Positions 50,989 to 63,236 of a stretch of 64,000 nucleotides of DNA are shown here, in pieces. Each line of letters begins with the position of its first letter. Position 1 is the first letter of the stretch. The position numbers were made by a program, and so were the translations under genes. Under the pieces are notes generated by a model that was not told the DNA's origin, made no database searches, and was given only the letters and a program-made list of their open reading frames with translations. The stretch is from Paramarasmius palmivorus (taxonomy: Eukaryota; Basidiomycota; Agaricomycetes; Agaricales; Marasmiaceae). The stretch covers positions 558,001 through 622,000 of the forward strand of contig JAYKXP010000010.1 in the NCBI GenBank assembly GCA_037176845.1. Direction: 5' to 3'.

Positions 50989-51977
50989 TCAAACCCCCTG
51001 CACCATCTGGTACGTCTCTACGTTGGAGCTGGTAGAGCTAGTGTAGCCTTTGTGATCTGGTTGCGTGACCAACACCTTCGAAGGATGGAACACGTTGAAC
51101 AGTATGACTGCAATCGACATCAACACAGCGTCGAAGATGTAGAGGTATGCCTCGTGCCGCAAAAGGTAGCCGCCGTTTCCTTGGATGTATTCGACCAGTC
51201 GGAAGATGGATCGGATCATGATGAGGAGACTGGCGGCGTATAGCACATACAGCATAGTCTTCCATGATACGGGAGCTTGGTGCCGAAGAGAGGCTGAAGT
51301 AGGGGAGCGGGCAATACGAATGTGGAACACGAAAGACGTGACGATGAAGAATCCGAACCAGAGCAATTGGACGATAAGGCCAACGATGATAATCCTTTCG
51401 CCGGTGTGCATCATCTCATAGTTGGCAGCCATCAATCCACCACCTTTGAGGAATTGGGGTTAGCTTTTAAGCTTCTTGAGTAGGTGAAGACAGAGCCTAC
51501 CTGCTGACTGCATCAAGAAACTGACGACGTCTCCGAGAACGAAGGTCTTGGTGAGCCACTTGATTCGGACAAGGGAGTATTCTTCTCCCTCAACCATCAC
51601 AATTAACCGTCCGAGAATCATGTAGATGGATGCCGCAATGAGCGCCGGTGCAATAAGAATTAGGAGCGTCTGCATAATGTAGGGTCCTAATGCCATGTTG
51701 TCGTAGTGCGACATGATTCGACCGACGTATCCAATCGCTTCCACTGTAGTGGAGCCGTTAGATCTCTAGACAACACAAAAGGGAAAAGAAACTCACTTAA
51801 AACACCAATTAACATAGGAATGAAGTACCAGGTTTTGGTTCGGACTATTTGCCAGGTGTGTGCTGCCGACGATAATCCAAGTATAGCAGTGAATATTAAG
51901 GCAGCAGGAAGGGATGGAACATAGTGGTAGAGGACGAAAATCGGGGTTGGCTCCTGCCCTGCATCGCCTGAAGACAT
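50989..51977 (-). CDS. RTA1-family membrane protein, copy A
   Basis: Three exons from Met at 51977. Helices include VLYHYVPSLPAALIFTAILG, then after intron 1 EAIGYVGRIMSHYDN, IMQTLLILIAPALIAASIYM, ILGRLI, LTKTFVLGDVVSFLMQSAGG, IIIVGLIVQLLWFGFFIVTS, and TMLYVLYAASLLIMIRSIFR with VEYIQGN. The AAPxxxAASIYM-like and GDVxSFxxQxxGGG-like blocks define the RTA1 family of seven-helix fungal proteins (Rsb1, Rta1, Pug1). These are linked to lipid translocation, sterol-like drug resistance or porphyrin traffic at the plasma membrane. The C-terminal tail ends in SSTSSNVETYQMVQGV. It is paralogous to 53945-54902 along its whole length. Confidence 0.9.
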
Positions 51978-52593
51978 GATTGAGGATAGTAAGAACAGAA
52001 ATTGGTGAGGAAAGAAAGCTGTGGGTCTACATTGCGGTGGAGGGCGTTGATAATGTATGTCTTCGGTTTCTCATCTCGGTTTCGCTTTACATACCGAATG
52101 CGTCAGGAGCGAGCGCCTCGCTGCGGGCATTGGTGTGGAATGAAAGTCCCTTTCGTTGCATAGCTTTCCGCAGTCAAACCATCGTTCTGCTGAAACCGAA
52201 GCAAAAATGAAGTGAAAAAAAATCGAGGAATGACCTGAACAGAACCTGAACATGAGGAGACAGAAGAACTTCAGCCAAAGAATTTTGTTAGAGCCGTGGG
52301 AATCTACTTTTGTACCTGACCGGCACCACTACCGCACCGCTGTCCCCTTCGCAAAGTTCGCATTCTCATTCTCGTTCGTAACGCTTTGTTGTGTCGTTTC
52401 CATCGATATCCCAAGGTTTATACAGCATTTGCGCTCAATATAGTAAGTAATTCATGCCATCGACACGACTAGTAGTCATGTAAATGGTATAGACGGAGAT
52501 ACAGATGACTTTCGTCAACTAAAGAAAGTATAGTACACAATCAAAGTCATGCGAATTCAAAGAACGGCAGTCTACCGAGAACCCAATCAATCT
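51978..52593. repeat. upstream region of RTA1 copy A, duplicated at 54903-55289
   Basis: This tract and the one upstream of RTA1 copy B share short blocks in the same order: aatgtatgtcttcg close to the start codon, then cgcattctcattctc against cgcactcgcattctc, and tatagtaagta at 52437 and 55275. No gene is seen in it. It also holds the 3' flank of the MGQY gene at the right edge. Confidence 0.5.
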
Positions 52594-53592
52594 TCAAGCA
52601 AGTATCACATCCAACACTTGATTCAACTCCTCTGTCACGTCTCGCCATCCGTCCTCTTCGACAGCCTTCCCATCCTTCCCTATTACATACTTGAGTTGTT
52701 CTTCGGGAACGATATCGAAACAATCTCCGGCCCATCTACCGCGGGCGTACTTGTCGTCGACTCCACTGATACCGTTGGACGCCCACACTGCCCACACGGA
52801 CAAACGGTCTGCAAACGTGCCATATCCTCTCCTGCTCGAGTTGCTCCTTTTGACAGCGTACGTATACTCTTTCTTGCTGAGATTTCGCAGAACCCATACA
52901 GTGGAAGACTGTTCATATGGTTTTACCCAAGGTTTAAATTCTTTGGTTGTGGGCAGGCCGTCGTTTTGATAGACCTTCGGGAGTGATGGCCAATCGGGGC
53001 TACGAGACTCGTACTGCACTTCATCCTTGATTTCCTCTATCGTTATACAATCTTCATCGCCAGGAGGATTCTCGATATGTTCTGGGAGGTCCTCTGAACC
53101 GTCCCCAATGAAGATGATGCGATCACCAGCCCAACAGAAGGTATCTCCAGTTCGAGCGAGGAAGTGTGTAAGACGAGCCTTCCCGACGTTCCAAAAATGC
53201 CTGTTCACAACGGCGAGGTTCAGAGCGGTACCATATCCGTCAAGCAAGTCGAAGATGGCTGTGTGCAATTCCAAGGGTAAATCAAGGAGAGTAGCATATT
53301 CTGAACCAGCCCTGTCAAAACCGGTGAGTGGAAGCTCTAGTTGAAACCGATTCTTGACATACCCTGGTACAGAATGGATTAGACCCAGACGATATTTCCA
53401 GTAGTCGTGTCGCTCGCGACGATGAGCAATCTGGACTTGCCCAAGTTTGGGCTCTGGCGGTGGGACGACGAGGCGCTTGAGAAATTTAATCACTTGGTAG
53501 TCGTCATCGAGGCCGAACCATTCCCCGTATTTCCCGAGTGAGCAATGTAACAGTGGTTTGTCGAAATTGACGAAGTAAAAGTATTGACCCAT
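52594..53592 (-). CDS. MGQY-type F-box-like protein
   Basis: One long exon of about 332 residues from MGQYFYFVNFDKPLLHCSLG (Met at 53592; an upstream in-frame Met at 53655 is less likely). An F-box-like helix pair follows at about residues 120-160: LLDLPLELHTAIFDLLDGYG, TALNLAVVNRHFWNVGK. The C-terminal half has VWASNGISGVDDKYARGRWA and FDIVPEEQLKYV. Proteins beginning MGQY with this body are, as I recall, frequent in agaric genomes and without known function. A role as SCF adaptor is inference from the F-box-like part. It lies 352 bases downstream of RTA1 copy B and 616 upstream of copy A. Confidence 0.75.
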   Translation of the reverse strand: MGQYFYFVNFDKPLLHCSLGKYGEWFGLDDDYQVIKFLKRLVVPPPEPKLGQVQIAHRRERHDYWKYRLGLIHSVPGYVKNRFQLELPLTGFDRAGSEYATLLDLPLELHTAIFDLLDGYGTALNLAVVNRHFWNVGKARLTHFLARTGDTFCWAGDRIIFIGDGSEDLPEHIENPPGDEDCITIEEIKDEVQYESRSPDWPSLPKVYQNDGLPTTKEFKPWVKPYEQSSTVWVLRNLSKKEYTYAVKRSNSSRRGYGTFADRLSVWAVWASNGISGVDDKYARGRWAGDCFDIVPEEQLKYVIGKDGKAVEEDGWRDVTEELNQVLDVILA

Positions 53593-53944
53593 CTTGGGAC
53601 AGAGGAAGCTTGTCGCTGGTGGTCGCCCCTTTATATACCTTAGGATGGAGAACAATGGAACAGTGATGAGTCACAGGCCACGTTCAATCATCCAAATATG
53701 GTGTTTTCATTTCCCTTTGTAGGTTTCCGGATTGACTCATATGCGCACGCCCACATGATGCATGCGCATCGGTTCGATTAAAGCAGGCTCACGCGCACAC
53801 CTTACCCCAAACTATTAGCCGAGATTGCACGACCTCTGGTTTGGATTCTGAACTGATCCTGAACGTACTGTACAAAAGGTTTGGATTGTCCATTAAGAAC
53901 TGAACAAAAGAGACGGCCATGCTAAAGGGGGTCCACAACGTCTT
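53593..53944. other. gap between RTA1 copy B and the MGQY gene
   Basis: About 350 bases with no gene. It must hold the MGQY promoter and the RTA1 copy B terminator, both on the minus strand. Confidence 0.4.
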
Positions 53945-54902
53945 TCACACGCCCGGGGACATCTGATATGTCTCTGCGTCGGAGCTGGTCGAACTGTTGT
54001 ATTCCTTGTCATCCATCTGTTTAGCCAATACCCTCGAAGGATGAAACACGTTGAACAGAGTGACAGCGATTGCAATGAACACGCCGTCGAAGATATAGAG
54101 GTAGAGTTCGCGTCGGACGAGGGTTCCATCATTTCCCTGGATGTATTGGACAAGCCGGAAAATGGTTCGAACCGTGATGAGGACATTGGCCGCGTAAAGC
54201 ACGTACAGCATCGTCCTCCAAGACATGGGTGCCCTATGCCTCGTGGAGGCTGGAGTTGGGAATCGTGTAATGCGAATGTGGAATATGAGAGTCGTGACCA
54301 CGAAGAGTCCGGTCCAGGTTAACTGGACGATGAGACCAGCCTTGATGAGCCTTTCACCAGTGTCCCTGAGGTCGTCGGAAGCCATCATTCCGCCACCTGT
54401 CGGAATATAAGATGAGCTTTCGCGATCCGCGGGTAACGAATAACCTCACCTGCTGACAACAACCCGACAATGAAGATATCTCCGGACACGAAAATTTTCG
54501 TGAGCCATTTGGCTGGGATGAGGGAGTATTGTTCTCCCTGTAGCATGTCAATTAACCGGCGAAGAATCATATAGATAGACGCCGCAATGAATGCCGGTGC
54601 AATGAGGATTGCGATTAACTGTGTGACGTAGGGTATAACATCTTTGTTGTTACGGTGCGAAAAGATGCGGACCACGTATCCGATTTGTTCGACTGAAGCA
54701 TAGTCAGATACTTATACTGCACAAAATGAACCGCAGACTCACCAAAAAGACTGATTACCAGAGGTACCATATACCACGTCCTAGCCCGACGTATCTGCCA
54801 TCCATGCGCTCCAATCGATAGGCCGAAAACAGCTGCGGCAACCATTGCCGCAGGCATAGAAGGTACATAGTGATAGAGAGCAAAACCGTCGCTTGAAGAC
54901 AT
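53945..54902 (-). CDS. RTA1-family membrane protein, copy B
   Basis: Three exons from Met at 54902 (MSSSDGFALYHYVPSMPAAM). The same helices as copy A are present: FGLSIGAHGWQIRRARTWYM, EQIGYVVRIFSHRNNK, AILIAPAFIAASIYMILRRL, WLTKIFVSGDIFIVGLLSAG, and TMLYVLYAANVLITVRTIFR with VQYIQGN. The tail ends SSTSSDAETYQMSPGV, like copy A. Intron positions are the same in both copies. The GDI-F substitution for GDV-S in the family motif is a difference worth noting. Function is inferred as for copy A: lipid or amphipathic-compound traffic or resistance at the plasma membrane. Confidence 0.9.
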
Positions 54903-57005
54903 GGTTTGGACTTGTGGATCGCTAGAAGTTGACGAGGATGGAAGATTGTGGAGTTACATGGCGAGAGAGAAGTCGAATATAATGTATGTCTTCGCTTTCG
55001 CATTCCATGCCCGTCTCCGTGCTGCGAGCCGCTTCACTTCGTGATTTGATGATGAAAATGAAGGTAGAAGAACACTGAAAAGATGAACACGAGAACGAGA
55101 TGAGTAGTCGGAGGCAAGTTCCAAGTCCCGCGCAGCAAATTCCATACCTTGTAGCGTGGGAATTTGCCATTTGTGGTCACCAGCGCGCTACGCCAAGTTC
55201 GCACTCGCATTCTCTTTCTCTTTCCCTAGGCCTTATCTTATTCGACACTATCGGGATTCTATTGCTCTGGGTTCTATAGTAAGTATCTGTTGGCTGTCTG
55301 CGGGCGTGTATTCACCAGGATACTTGTGTTTCAGGCTTTCAGCCCGGTGGACAGGCCTGGCCTGGAAATTGGCGACAACGGATGAACTCGTTTGATTCTG
55401 AATCAGATCTCTTATCAAAAGCGGTCCTTGTGTAGATCCCTGTGCAAGGTCTCGACATCACAAGCTATATCGATTCTCGTTACCAACTCGTCATGGCCCA
55501 GAGCGATGCCTGTCAACGAAGCACATCATAGAAGTAAACACGCCTCAATGCTTGTAACCATGCTTCTAGGTATGTATGAACCTTGTTTTGCTACGCCTCA
55601 TGGTTGCTTCTCCCACACTGACAGACTGGCGCCCATTCTTAGAATATTGAAAGCGTGTTTGAACGTTCATGCCTTCATGTCTTACACTACCATTGCTCAT
55701 GGCCAGCAAGTTAAGGAGCTAATTACCGTATACTTGGAGACACTTCATCCAATAGTCGTCTTTAACTCCACAAAGTATGGTCTCAGGGCTGGCAATGATA
55801 ATGTCGTTGGTGCTGAGGCATCAGACAGTTTCTCATGTCCAGCATGCCCTCATAATTGCGGTCTTACCCACTTGTAACATAGGTTTGTCGGAGGTTTTAC
55901 AAAGGTGCGCCCCCTCACTTGTCTACTTGGACTCATGTTAACTCTACATGCTCTCTATAGGTTGGGATGAGGTTTTCGCCGACACCGTTCCCCTGATAAG
56001 CCCGGACGCAAGGCCGGCATCCGAGTCGAAGACTGCGAAACCATCGAGCACGTCAAGGTTCAAACATCCAGAACGCTTCCTCGCATCAGTGGTCTCTGTC
56101 AATGATGTCCGTTGACACAGTCCCTGTGCTATGCCTGGATAACAACCACACCCCGAGTTATGTCCGGATACGATTTTCTCAAATTGGCACATCACATTCA
56201 CTAGCACAGGCTTCCAGACATATGCAAAGAAGTACCGGCAAATCCCTCGGACACTATTCGGACAAGCGGTAGATGGGATTGGTCACGGCAGGGATGATAG
56301 TGCGTCAATGCGCCAATACCGTGACTCCTCCTGAATATGCTGGACCGGCAATCAGCTCGAAGACTGTTGACTTCTCAGAGGACCATTCAGACCGGCACGT
56401 TTCATCAAAACCTTCAGCGACGCTTGCTGGCACCAGCCTGACGCCCCTTGAGAAGGATTACCTCCAATAGGTTCTATAGCATGTTTGCCGCCACATACAC
56501 CTTCCCTCAGCTGAACTTTCTCGAGTTTTCCGATCAGGCAAGTAACATGTACAGTAGAAGCTAGCCTGAGCTAGCGTGTTCGCCAATAACGCTAAAGACC
56601 AGGTGCGGGCGGCACTTAGTAGTGTCATCTGGCATCGAGGCAGAAGACCGCCCTGCGTCATGGATATGATCTTTTCGTGGTGCTCGGAGATTTTGTTCTA
56701 TGAGACCTAGTTTTGTACTAATGAAGATTAAATCCCGTTGTGAAACTGTTGTTTAGTAACAACACTGGGCGTCGTGATGTTGCTGTGTCTGTATGAACAA
56801 GGTAAAAAAGATCTTGGGCCTTGGTCGGTCGGAATTATGCAAGCGGCAGGGTGAGAAAATTTATAACCACCCGAGTTCTTCGCCTGTGTGCGGCCCTGTT
56901 TTCTTGACCTCATCTACTCTTTCCCCTCCATCTTCCCTATTCCTCCCGACTTTTTTCCTCTTTTTCTTCTCATCTCCTCGACGCGTAGTCGTCTGCCTAT
57001 TTGCA
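54903..57005. other. gene-poor tract of 2.1 kb; left part is the duplicated upstream region
   Basis: The left part (to about 55289) repeats blocks of 51978-52450. Beyond it, a plus-strand frame at 55392-55877 (161 residues) starts with TTG and shows no motif. Frames at 55944-56207 and 56273-56470 are also unconvincing. The right end is the SET9 promoter and a CT-rich leader with an ACGCGT word at 56981-56986. Confidence 0.45.
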
Positions 57006-60000
57006 ATGGCGCCCGCCACGTCTTCGGCATCGTCTTCGAAAGGGGTTCTTACCTGGCGACCCACAAAAATCATGAACATGCGCGATTTGTCGAAGGACGA
57101 TGACTTTGTCAGTCATCTTTTGGTGGAGAAGCTGGGCACAGGAAGTGTACCTCTGCTAGTGCACAAGATGGACCCATCGCGCCGGCTTCCCAAGGTGCAG
57201 GCGAAGGACTTGTTGGATATTGTTCGACGCGTATGTCTTTGACCGTGTTTTCTCGACTCTTGTTCGCTAATTCTGCCTTTCTCTTGCTTAGCTGGTCACT
57301 GCCAAGGGTCCTGCTCACAATGTTATTCGCCAAGCTGTCGATGAACTTCTCAGGTTCGAACTCGTCACACGCCAACGTCTCCCAGCTACTAACGGCACCA
57401 CGTCATTTACAGTTTAATGCCAATTCGCTATTACCTTCAGAATTATACCCAGAAACAGATCAACGCGTTCGCCACGTGTGTCTCTTCCGCTTTTTTAAAC
57501 TTGATATCCGTTGCTGAGACGAAAAAAGCCATGCCTCGCGGTATTTCGAACTGTATCAACCTGGCGGTTCCATTGAAATCTCTCACACCTGTCGATACTC
57601 CCACCGAACGGGCAAATCTGAACTCTGTATTCTCGCTACGAAGGCACTGGCGCCCGGTACCGTGATTACAGAGTTGAAGGGTTCCATGGCAAATCTGACA
57701 GACGAAGAGGATAAGGAACTGAAGCGAAGCGACATTCAAACTTCTGATATTCGACGGGACTTTAGCGTCATTCACTCAAAGTCGATGAAGAAGAACCATC
57801 TGTTCTTGGGACCGGCCCGATTTGTAAACGTGAGTCCGCCGTTAGTTCTACAGAGAACGCCGCTTATTGACTAACACATGACAGCATGACTGTGATAACA
57901 ACTGCGAATTATTTCGCGAGGGAAGGTACATCACGTTCAGGGTCATTAAGCCAATTAGCATAGGGGAGGAGATCACAGCACACTATGGCGATGGCTATTG
58001 TACGCGGTCTCACCCTGGATAGCTCATCTGATGATGGAACTGACACGTTTCTCAGTTGGCAAGAAGAACCGGCACTGTCTATGCGAGACATGCGAGAAAA
58101 ATGGACGCGGTGGTTATGCGCCATTTCAAGAAGAGGACGCACAAATGTCGGACTCTAGCTCAGATTCAGATTCTTCATCGAGCGATGCGGAGTCAGAAGA
58201 GGAGGTCCCAGTCAAAAAGCCAGTCAATTTGGATGAGCGGAGAACGCGGCGCGGTGTTTATGCGATTGTGAATAAGGAGGATGATTTATCGGACGAAAGT
58301 GACAACGAGGATGAGAATATTCTCCCACTCGCTGGTGCCATTGATATACCTAGTGCGGTGGAGATCGAATTATCCACAGAAGCTTCGCCATCCGGGTTAA
58401 CCTCGCTGTCGTCTTCGCGTGCCCCCTCCAAACTTAGTCAACCGCCACAGGCAATTCCTGGGTCATCAACAGTCGACACCGAACCTTCATCCGCCTCCCG
58501 TGCAGCATCATCGCTCAGTTCCTTATCGTCTGTCGAGGATAGCAACATGGTTCGACCATCTGCCCCCAAGAGCAACCAATCAACACCTTTCCGATCCATA
58601 ATTTCCACACGCCGCCAGAAGGCCATTGCTTCTGGTTCCGCGCCAGATACGCCCACTAAGCGTTCCACTCGATCTGTATCCACACAAATTTCCCCATCTA
58701 AAGGCAAGGGCAAGGCTGCGGACACGTCTAGCCGCTCTTCCATTTCCATTCCCTTTACATTAGATAAGGGCAAAGAAAAGGAGGGTAGCGTGAAGATCAA
58801 GAAGGAAGAAGTAGAGCTTCGTCTTCTGCGAACCAGACCGCCCCTTCCCTCACCTCATTCAGAAAGCACCAGTCAAGCGCCTTCTAAGACGGACATCCCG
58901 CGAGGTCCTGATGGGAAGCCGCTTCCTCTATGTGGCACCTGTAACAATGTTTTACCCGTCATCTCTGTGGATCAAAAGGTTGTTTGGGGTCTTCAGTTGG
59001 AGAAGAAGAAAAAAACGAAGCCAGATTGTCCCAGGTGTGTAATACCCTTTAGCGTCACTGGATACGATCTCAAACAGAGTTTTTAGATGCATGCGTCATC
59101 TCGCTATTTACGGACAGCCTTGGCCGCGGAGGATGCCACTTCCCGGTACAGCCTCCACTTTTGCCCTTACTCCTCGGGAAGAGGGTACCCCAGTCGATGC
59201 TATGCGCCGCGTTACCCAGAAAGCACTCCCGACTCTTGATCGGAAGTTGGCTGCTGCTGCGAACTCGAAGCGTAAACGACAATCCGAAGATGAGGATCCT
59301 AATGAAAAGCCTGCCAAGAAAGCCAAAATCGCAGAGTCCGCGACGCCCAAGTCGGCGAAGAATAAAGCTCAAAAGGCGAAACCGGTATCTGAACCCGAGC
59401 CTCCGAAACGGAAGCGTGGTCGGCCTCGCCTTACATCGCCACGCGCGCAAAAGAATAAGCAGCAGCAATCTACTGTCATCGTCAAGATGGAGGAGGAAGA
59501 GATTTCTCTCAATTCAATCGGATTTAAGGATCAGCCTCGCAAAACCGATGGCCGCTTCGAGAAAAAGTCCGGGAAGTCTAGTCCCCAAAAGATCTACATT
59601 CCTGGGTCCGCAGAGTCCAGTCCTGGCAAGACTCGGGAACAGAGGGCGTTAGAGAGGGAGAAGCAAAAGGCTAGACTCGAGAAAGAGGGAAAGAATAAAC
59701 GTTCTAGCGAGGGCGGCGATGCTGGCTTGGAGGATAGTCCTTTGAGGAAGAAATCTAAACACGAAGAACCACCTCCCCTTAGGATGTATCCGCGCCCAAG
59801 CCTTGTCAACCGTGGCTCCAATCTTTTCTCAAAGCCCAATCCTATGCGTTTTGCAGCTCGTGCATGGGCAGGACCTCTTGTTGCTGATGACGGAACATCG
59901 TCTGAAGAAGACAAGGGTCCGGTCACTCCAGAAGATTCTGCTGCATCGTCTCCTGCTATCGAGGTGGTTGATGCCGACCCTGCACCATTGGCTGCGCCCT

Positions 60001-60559
60001 CCCTTACCTACAAACCTTCTCCTTTCAATTTTGCTCGACGTCGCTGGAGCTCTCAGTCTAGGCCACAGACTGAGGAACCAGTAGCTCAGCCTGATGACAC
60101 TGCAGAGACGTTGCCTAACCCTGTCACGCCCGAGTTGATGTCTCCAACCACATCGGATTCCATGTCTGTCCTTTCTGGGACCTCCGAGATTCTGGAGAGT
60201 CGTTTCGCCACGTTACCAACCTCTACACCACCAGTGACTCGTCTAGTCACCTCCGCCGGTAGTTGGGACGATATTTATTCGGAGGAAGAAGAAGTTCGTG
60301 TTCCTTTTCAAGACTCTTGAAAAAATGCTGACGAGTGACGCAGGACGTACCGCTCTACATTATACCACCTTCACTACCGGCTTCCATGATCGTATGCAAG
60401 GAATACACCTCAGCTCTACCAGCTGATAATCCTTCGCAGAAATATCCACCGCTAGTACCGTTACGCAAGCGCTTAGCATCTATCTCATCTCCACATATCT
60501 CCGCTACCCCCAATTTCATTGACGCTGGATGGGACGATATTCCGGTCTCTGACTTATAA
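57006..60559 (+). CDS. SET9: histone H4-K20 methyltransferase SET9/Suv4-20
   Basis: Multi-exon gene of about 1,000 residues. The N-terminal block (LSKDDDFVSHLLVEKLGTGS, HNVIRQAVDELL, YYLQNYTQKQINAFAT) is typical of fungal Set9. The SET domain has SHASRYFELYQPGGSIEISH, TCRYSHRTGKSELCILATKA, FLGPARFVNHDCDNNCELFR and ISIGEEITAHYGDGYFG, followed by a zinc-binding CLCETCEKNGRGGY. A long disordered tail is rich in Ser, acidic and Lys blocks; it includes a late Cys pair (LCGTCNNV, and CPRCMRHLAIYGQPWP across an intron). The last intron (gttcgt to gcag) joins YSEEEE to DVPLYIIPPSLPASMIVCKE, ending at 60559. Set9 methylates H4K20 and in fission yeast supports DNA damage checkpoint signalling. Confidence 0.93.
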
Positions 60560-60923
60560 AAATATCCTTATTGCTCCGTGTTAGGTCTTGATACGTCTCA
60601 CTGCTGTCGATTTCTCCATCTCTATTTATTCACGCACGAACTGTAATAGTAATATAGCAGCACTGTTGTAATCATGAACAGTTGTCGAGTATATAGGTAC
60701 ATAGTCTAATGTTCTGTACGAGTAATGACACAGGTTGGATGGTTCTGAGCAGTGAGAGGTTTGACAATCCTACGTGAACAGCGGTAGGATTTTACTTGCC
60801 TACTCAAAGATCGCACAGAGGCTGAAAGCACTGAAAAAGAATATGCCTCGCAAGAGTCCAAACTTCTAGATGCTAATGTATGTGGTCTTTGTACACAGAC
60901 TGCACTATGCTTCTACTACGCCT
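60560..60923. other. convergent 3' flanks of SET9 and CCT6
   Basis: No gene is seen. The 363-base gap is AT-rich and fits 3' untranslated sequence of two convergent genes. Confidence 0.45.
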
Positions 60924-63002
60924 CTACTGAGCACCGTCCGGCTTCAATGAACTTCGTCCTGCACGCAGAATCTCGTCAGTTGATAGCAGGTTCACTGCAA
61001 TTACAGAGCTGGACAAGGATTTTTCAATAAGTAAAAACGCCAAATGAGAGAATCACCGTACCATGAGTGTAACATCTGCCTCTTAACCCTGTAGTTATCC
61101 CAAATACCTTCCACAGTGGGGTCGAATGGTTCACCATCTTGAAGGTTTATACCGACAATGTTTCCGTCTGCGTGTTGCTCCTGTATAGATGTCAAAGTCA
61201 GAACATCGAAGTTGTGTGCATGTATGTCACCTCACCTGAAGAGCAACAACAACATCCTGCACATCAAACCCACCGTTTGCCGCCAGGGTTTTGGGTATGA
61301 TCAGCAGAGCATCCGCAAATGCTTGAACGCCCATCTTGGCTCTTCCTTTTGCTGCCTTCTTCACCGGTCCACTCAGATGAGCTGAGCAAGCAACCTCAAA
61401 AGCGCCAGCACCAGGAATCAGCGACTCGTCCTCAATGGCATTCTTCACTGCCCGGAGACCATCTCGTAATGCATCTTGAACCTGCTGTATTGTGTGCGCG
61501 TTGGGGCCTTTGATTAGGAGAGTCACCGATTTCGGATCTTTAACGTCTTCAACGAAGGTGTATTTTTCTTCGCCAAGGGTATGTTCATAGACAAGACCTG
61601 CCCAACCGAGTACGTCAGGAGAAAGATCGTCCACAGAGTTCTGCGCAAAGCCTCCGCAGACGAGTTGTAATCTATCATAGTGCAATAAGATAACAATGAC
61701 GGAGGCGATGATATAATAGCTCACCGTTCCATGTTCCGTCTCTTTGCTCGCCTGAGGGCGAAGATGCCATTCTTTGCGAGAATATCCAAACTGAGAGGGT
61801 CAATACCCTTCTGATTGATGACTACAAAGCTCTTTGACTTCTCTTTGCTATCCACAGCTTGATCGCAGACAAGACGCTTCAACTCGACGATCTTCTTGAC
61901 CTTCTCATCGACGAATTTTCGTTCGGCTTCTACGAGCTTCTCTCGCTGTTCCGCTGACGAATAGAAGAATCCAGAGTTGACTTCACTATAGTCTTCAATG
62001 TTGGAGAGGATTGCGATAAAGGATTGAGATGAACTCACGTTTTCTCATACTCCAAGCTCACGTTAAGAGTAAGAATGAACGCATTTTCGAGCCGTTTGGG
62101 CATATCTGGATGTCGTGCACCGTGGTCGAGAACAAGACCACGGACAAGCTGTGTTTCTGATGCCGTTCGATGTTGCATCTTCATGATCTCCACCATGTGG
62201 AGGTCAATAGGTTGTATCCACTGGTCTTTGGACTCTATGGGCACTTGGTTAGCGGTGAAGAATGTGATTATTACATAGTGCAGACCTTTTGAAGGTGCTG
62301 GCGGTCTTATTGTCAGAACCGCATCGACGACGTCAGCAGAAAGCTGTTTTGCTAGCGGTGCGTTCACTTTTGTTGCAAGCGAAGTGTAAGCGACGTTGAT
62401 CAATGTAGCCCGGTCGACTTTTGAGGGTTGTTTGAATGTGTCGAGGAACTAAGCTGAGATGAATAAGAAGCACGGCAAAAGATATTCTTGCGACTTACAG
62501 CCAAAGCTTCCTTCTTTGCAAGATCAAAGCCTTCTCCAATGACGGTTGGATGAACACCCTCGCTGATGTACCGATCCGCCTGCTTGAGCAACTCTCCTAC
62601 TAACAAAACCACACTCGTCGTTCCATCTCCAACTTGATCATCCTGCGCAACAGCTGTCCGTGCAATCATGGCAGCAGTGGGATTTTGGATCTGCATCTCC
62701 GATAGAAGAACTTTTCCGTCCTTGGTCATTTTGATCTGCCCAGCTCCATCTACAAGCATTTTAAGGGTTCCTCTGGGTCCTAAATGATCATTCAGTTCAG
62801 TATCATCATTAGAGCATCATAGCATGCACATACCCAAGTTTCCTTTGACAACATTGGCCAGACCCATCGCTCCGGTGGTGTTCACCTTTTAACTACTGAA
62901 TTTCATCCTACCTTGTACAGGATAAAGCCAAAACATACCTGAAGAGCAGCAGCCCTCCGTACACTCTCGGCTTTCGGATTGATGAGCTCGATGGACGACA
63001 TG
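60924..63002 (-). CDS. CCT6: chaperonin TRiC/CCT subunit zeta
   Basis: About nine exons from [20 protein letters not shown] (Met at 63002). Family blocks in order: [40 protein letters not shown] (nucleotide-binding GDGTTS), [72 protein letters not shown], and [21 protein letters not shown] final intron joins VKRQMLHS to [20 protein letters not shown], ending at 60924. DHGARHPDM and the EKTEVNSGFF block are diagnostic for zeta. TRiC folds actin, tubulin and other proteins in the cytosol. It is head-to-head with the dehydrogenase gene. Confidence 0.96.
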
Positions 63003-63236
63003 ACGGTGAGAGAAGAACTTGTAAGAATTTCAAAGTTTTGACTTGATCACAAGAAACGCGACAGCTTTGTTTGGCAACATGCGCAAGGACAAACAAGGAT
63101 CGAACACCGGAAATAGAGACGCCGGGCTTTCCTGTGTGTCAGTGATACATACAATACTTATAATAACCGGGAGTTGTGATGGTACCGCTCGTTCCTCACC
63201 GCTCTACCACCATCTTGCAGCTTAATTCGCAGAAAA
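63003..63236. promoter_or_regulatory. short bidirectional promoter between CCT6 and the dehydrogenase
   Basis: 234 bases between divergent start codons. On the plus strand, aatacttataataacc near 63151-63166 is TATA-like and sits about 75 bases before the dehydrogenase start. Confidence 0.45.

Noticed and set aside
55392..55877. 161-residue plus-strand frame in the gap before SET9
   Set aside because: It begins with TTG, shows no domain or membrane pattern, and could arise by chance.
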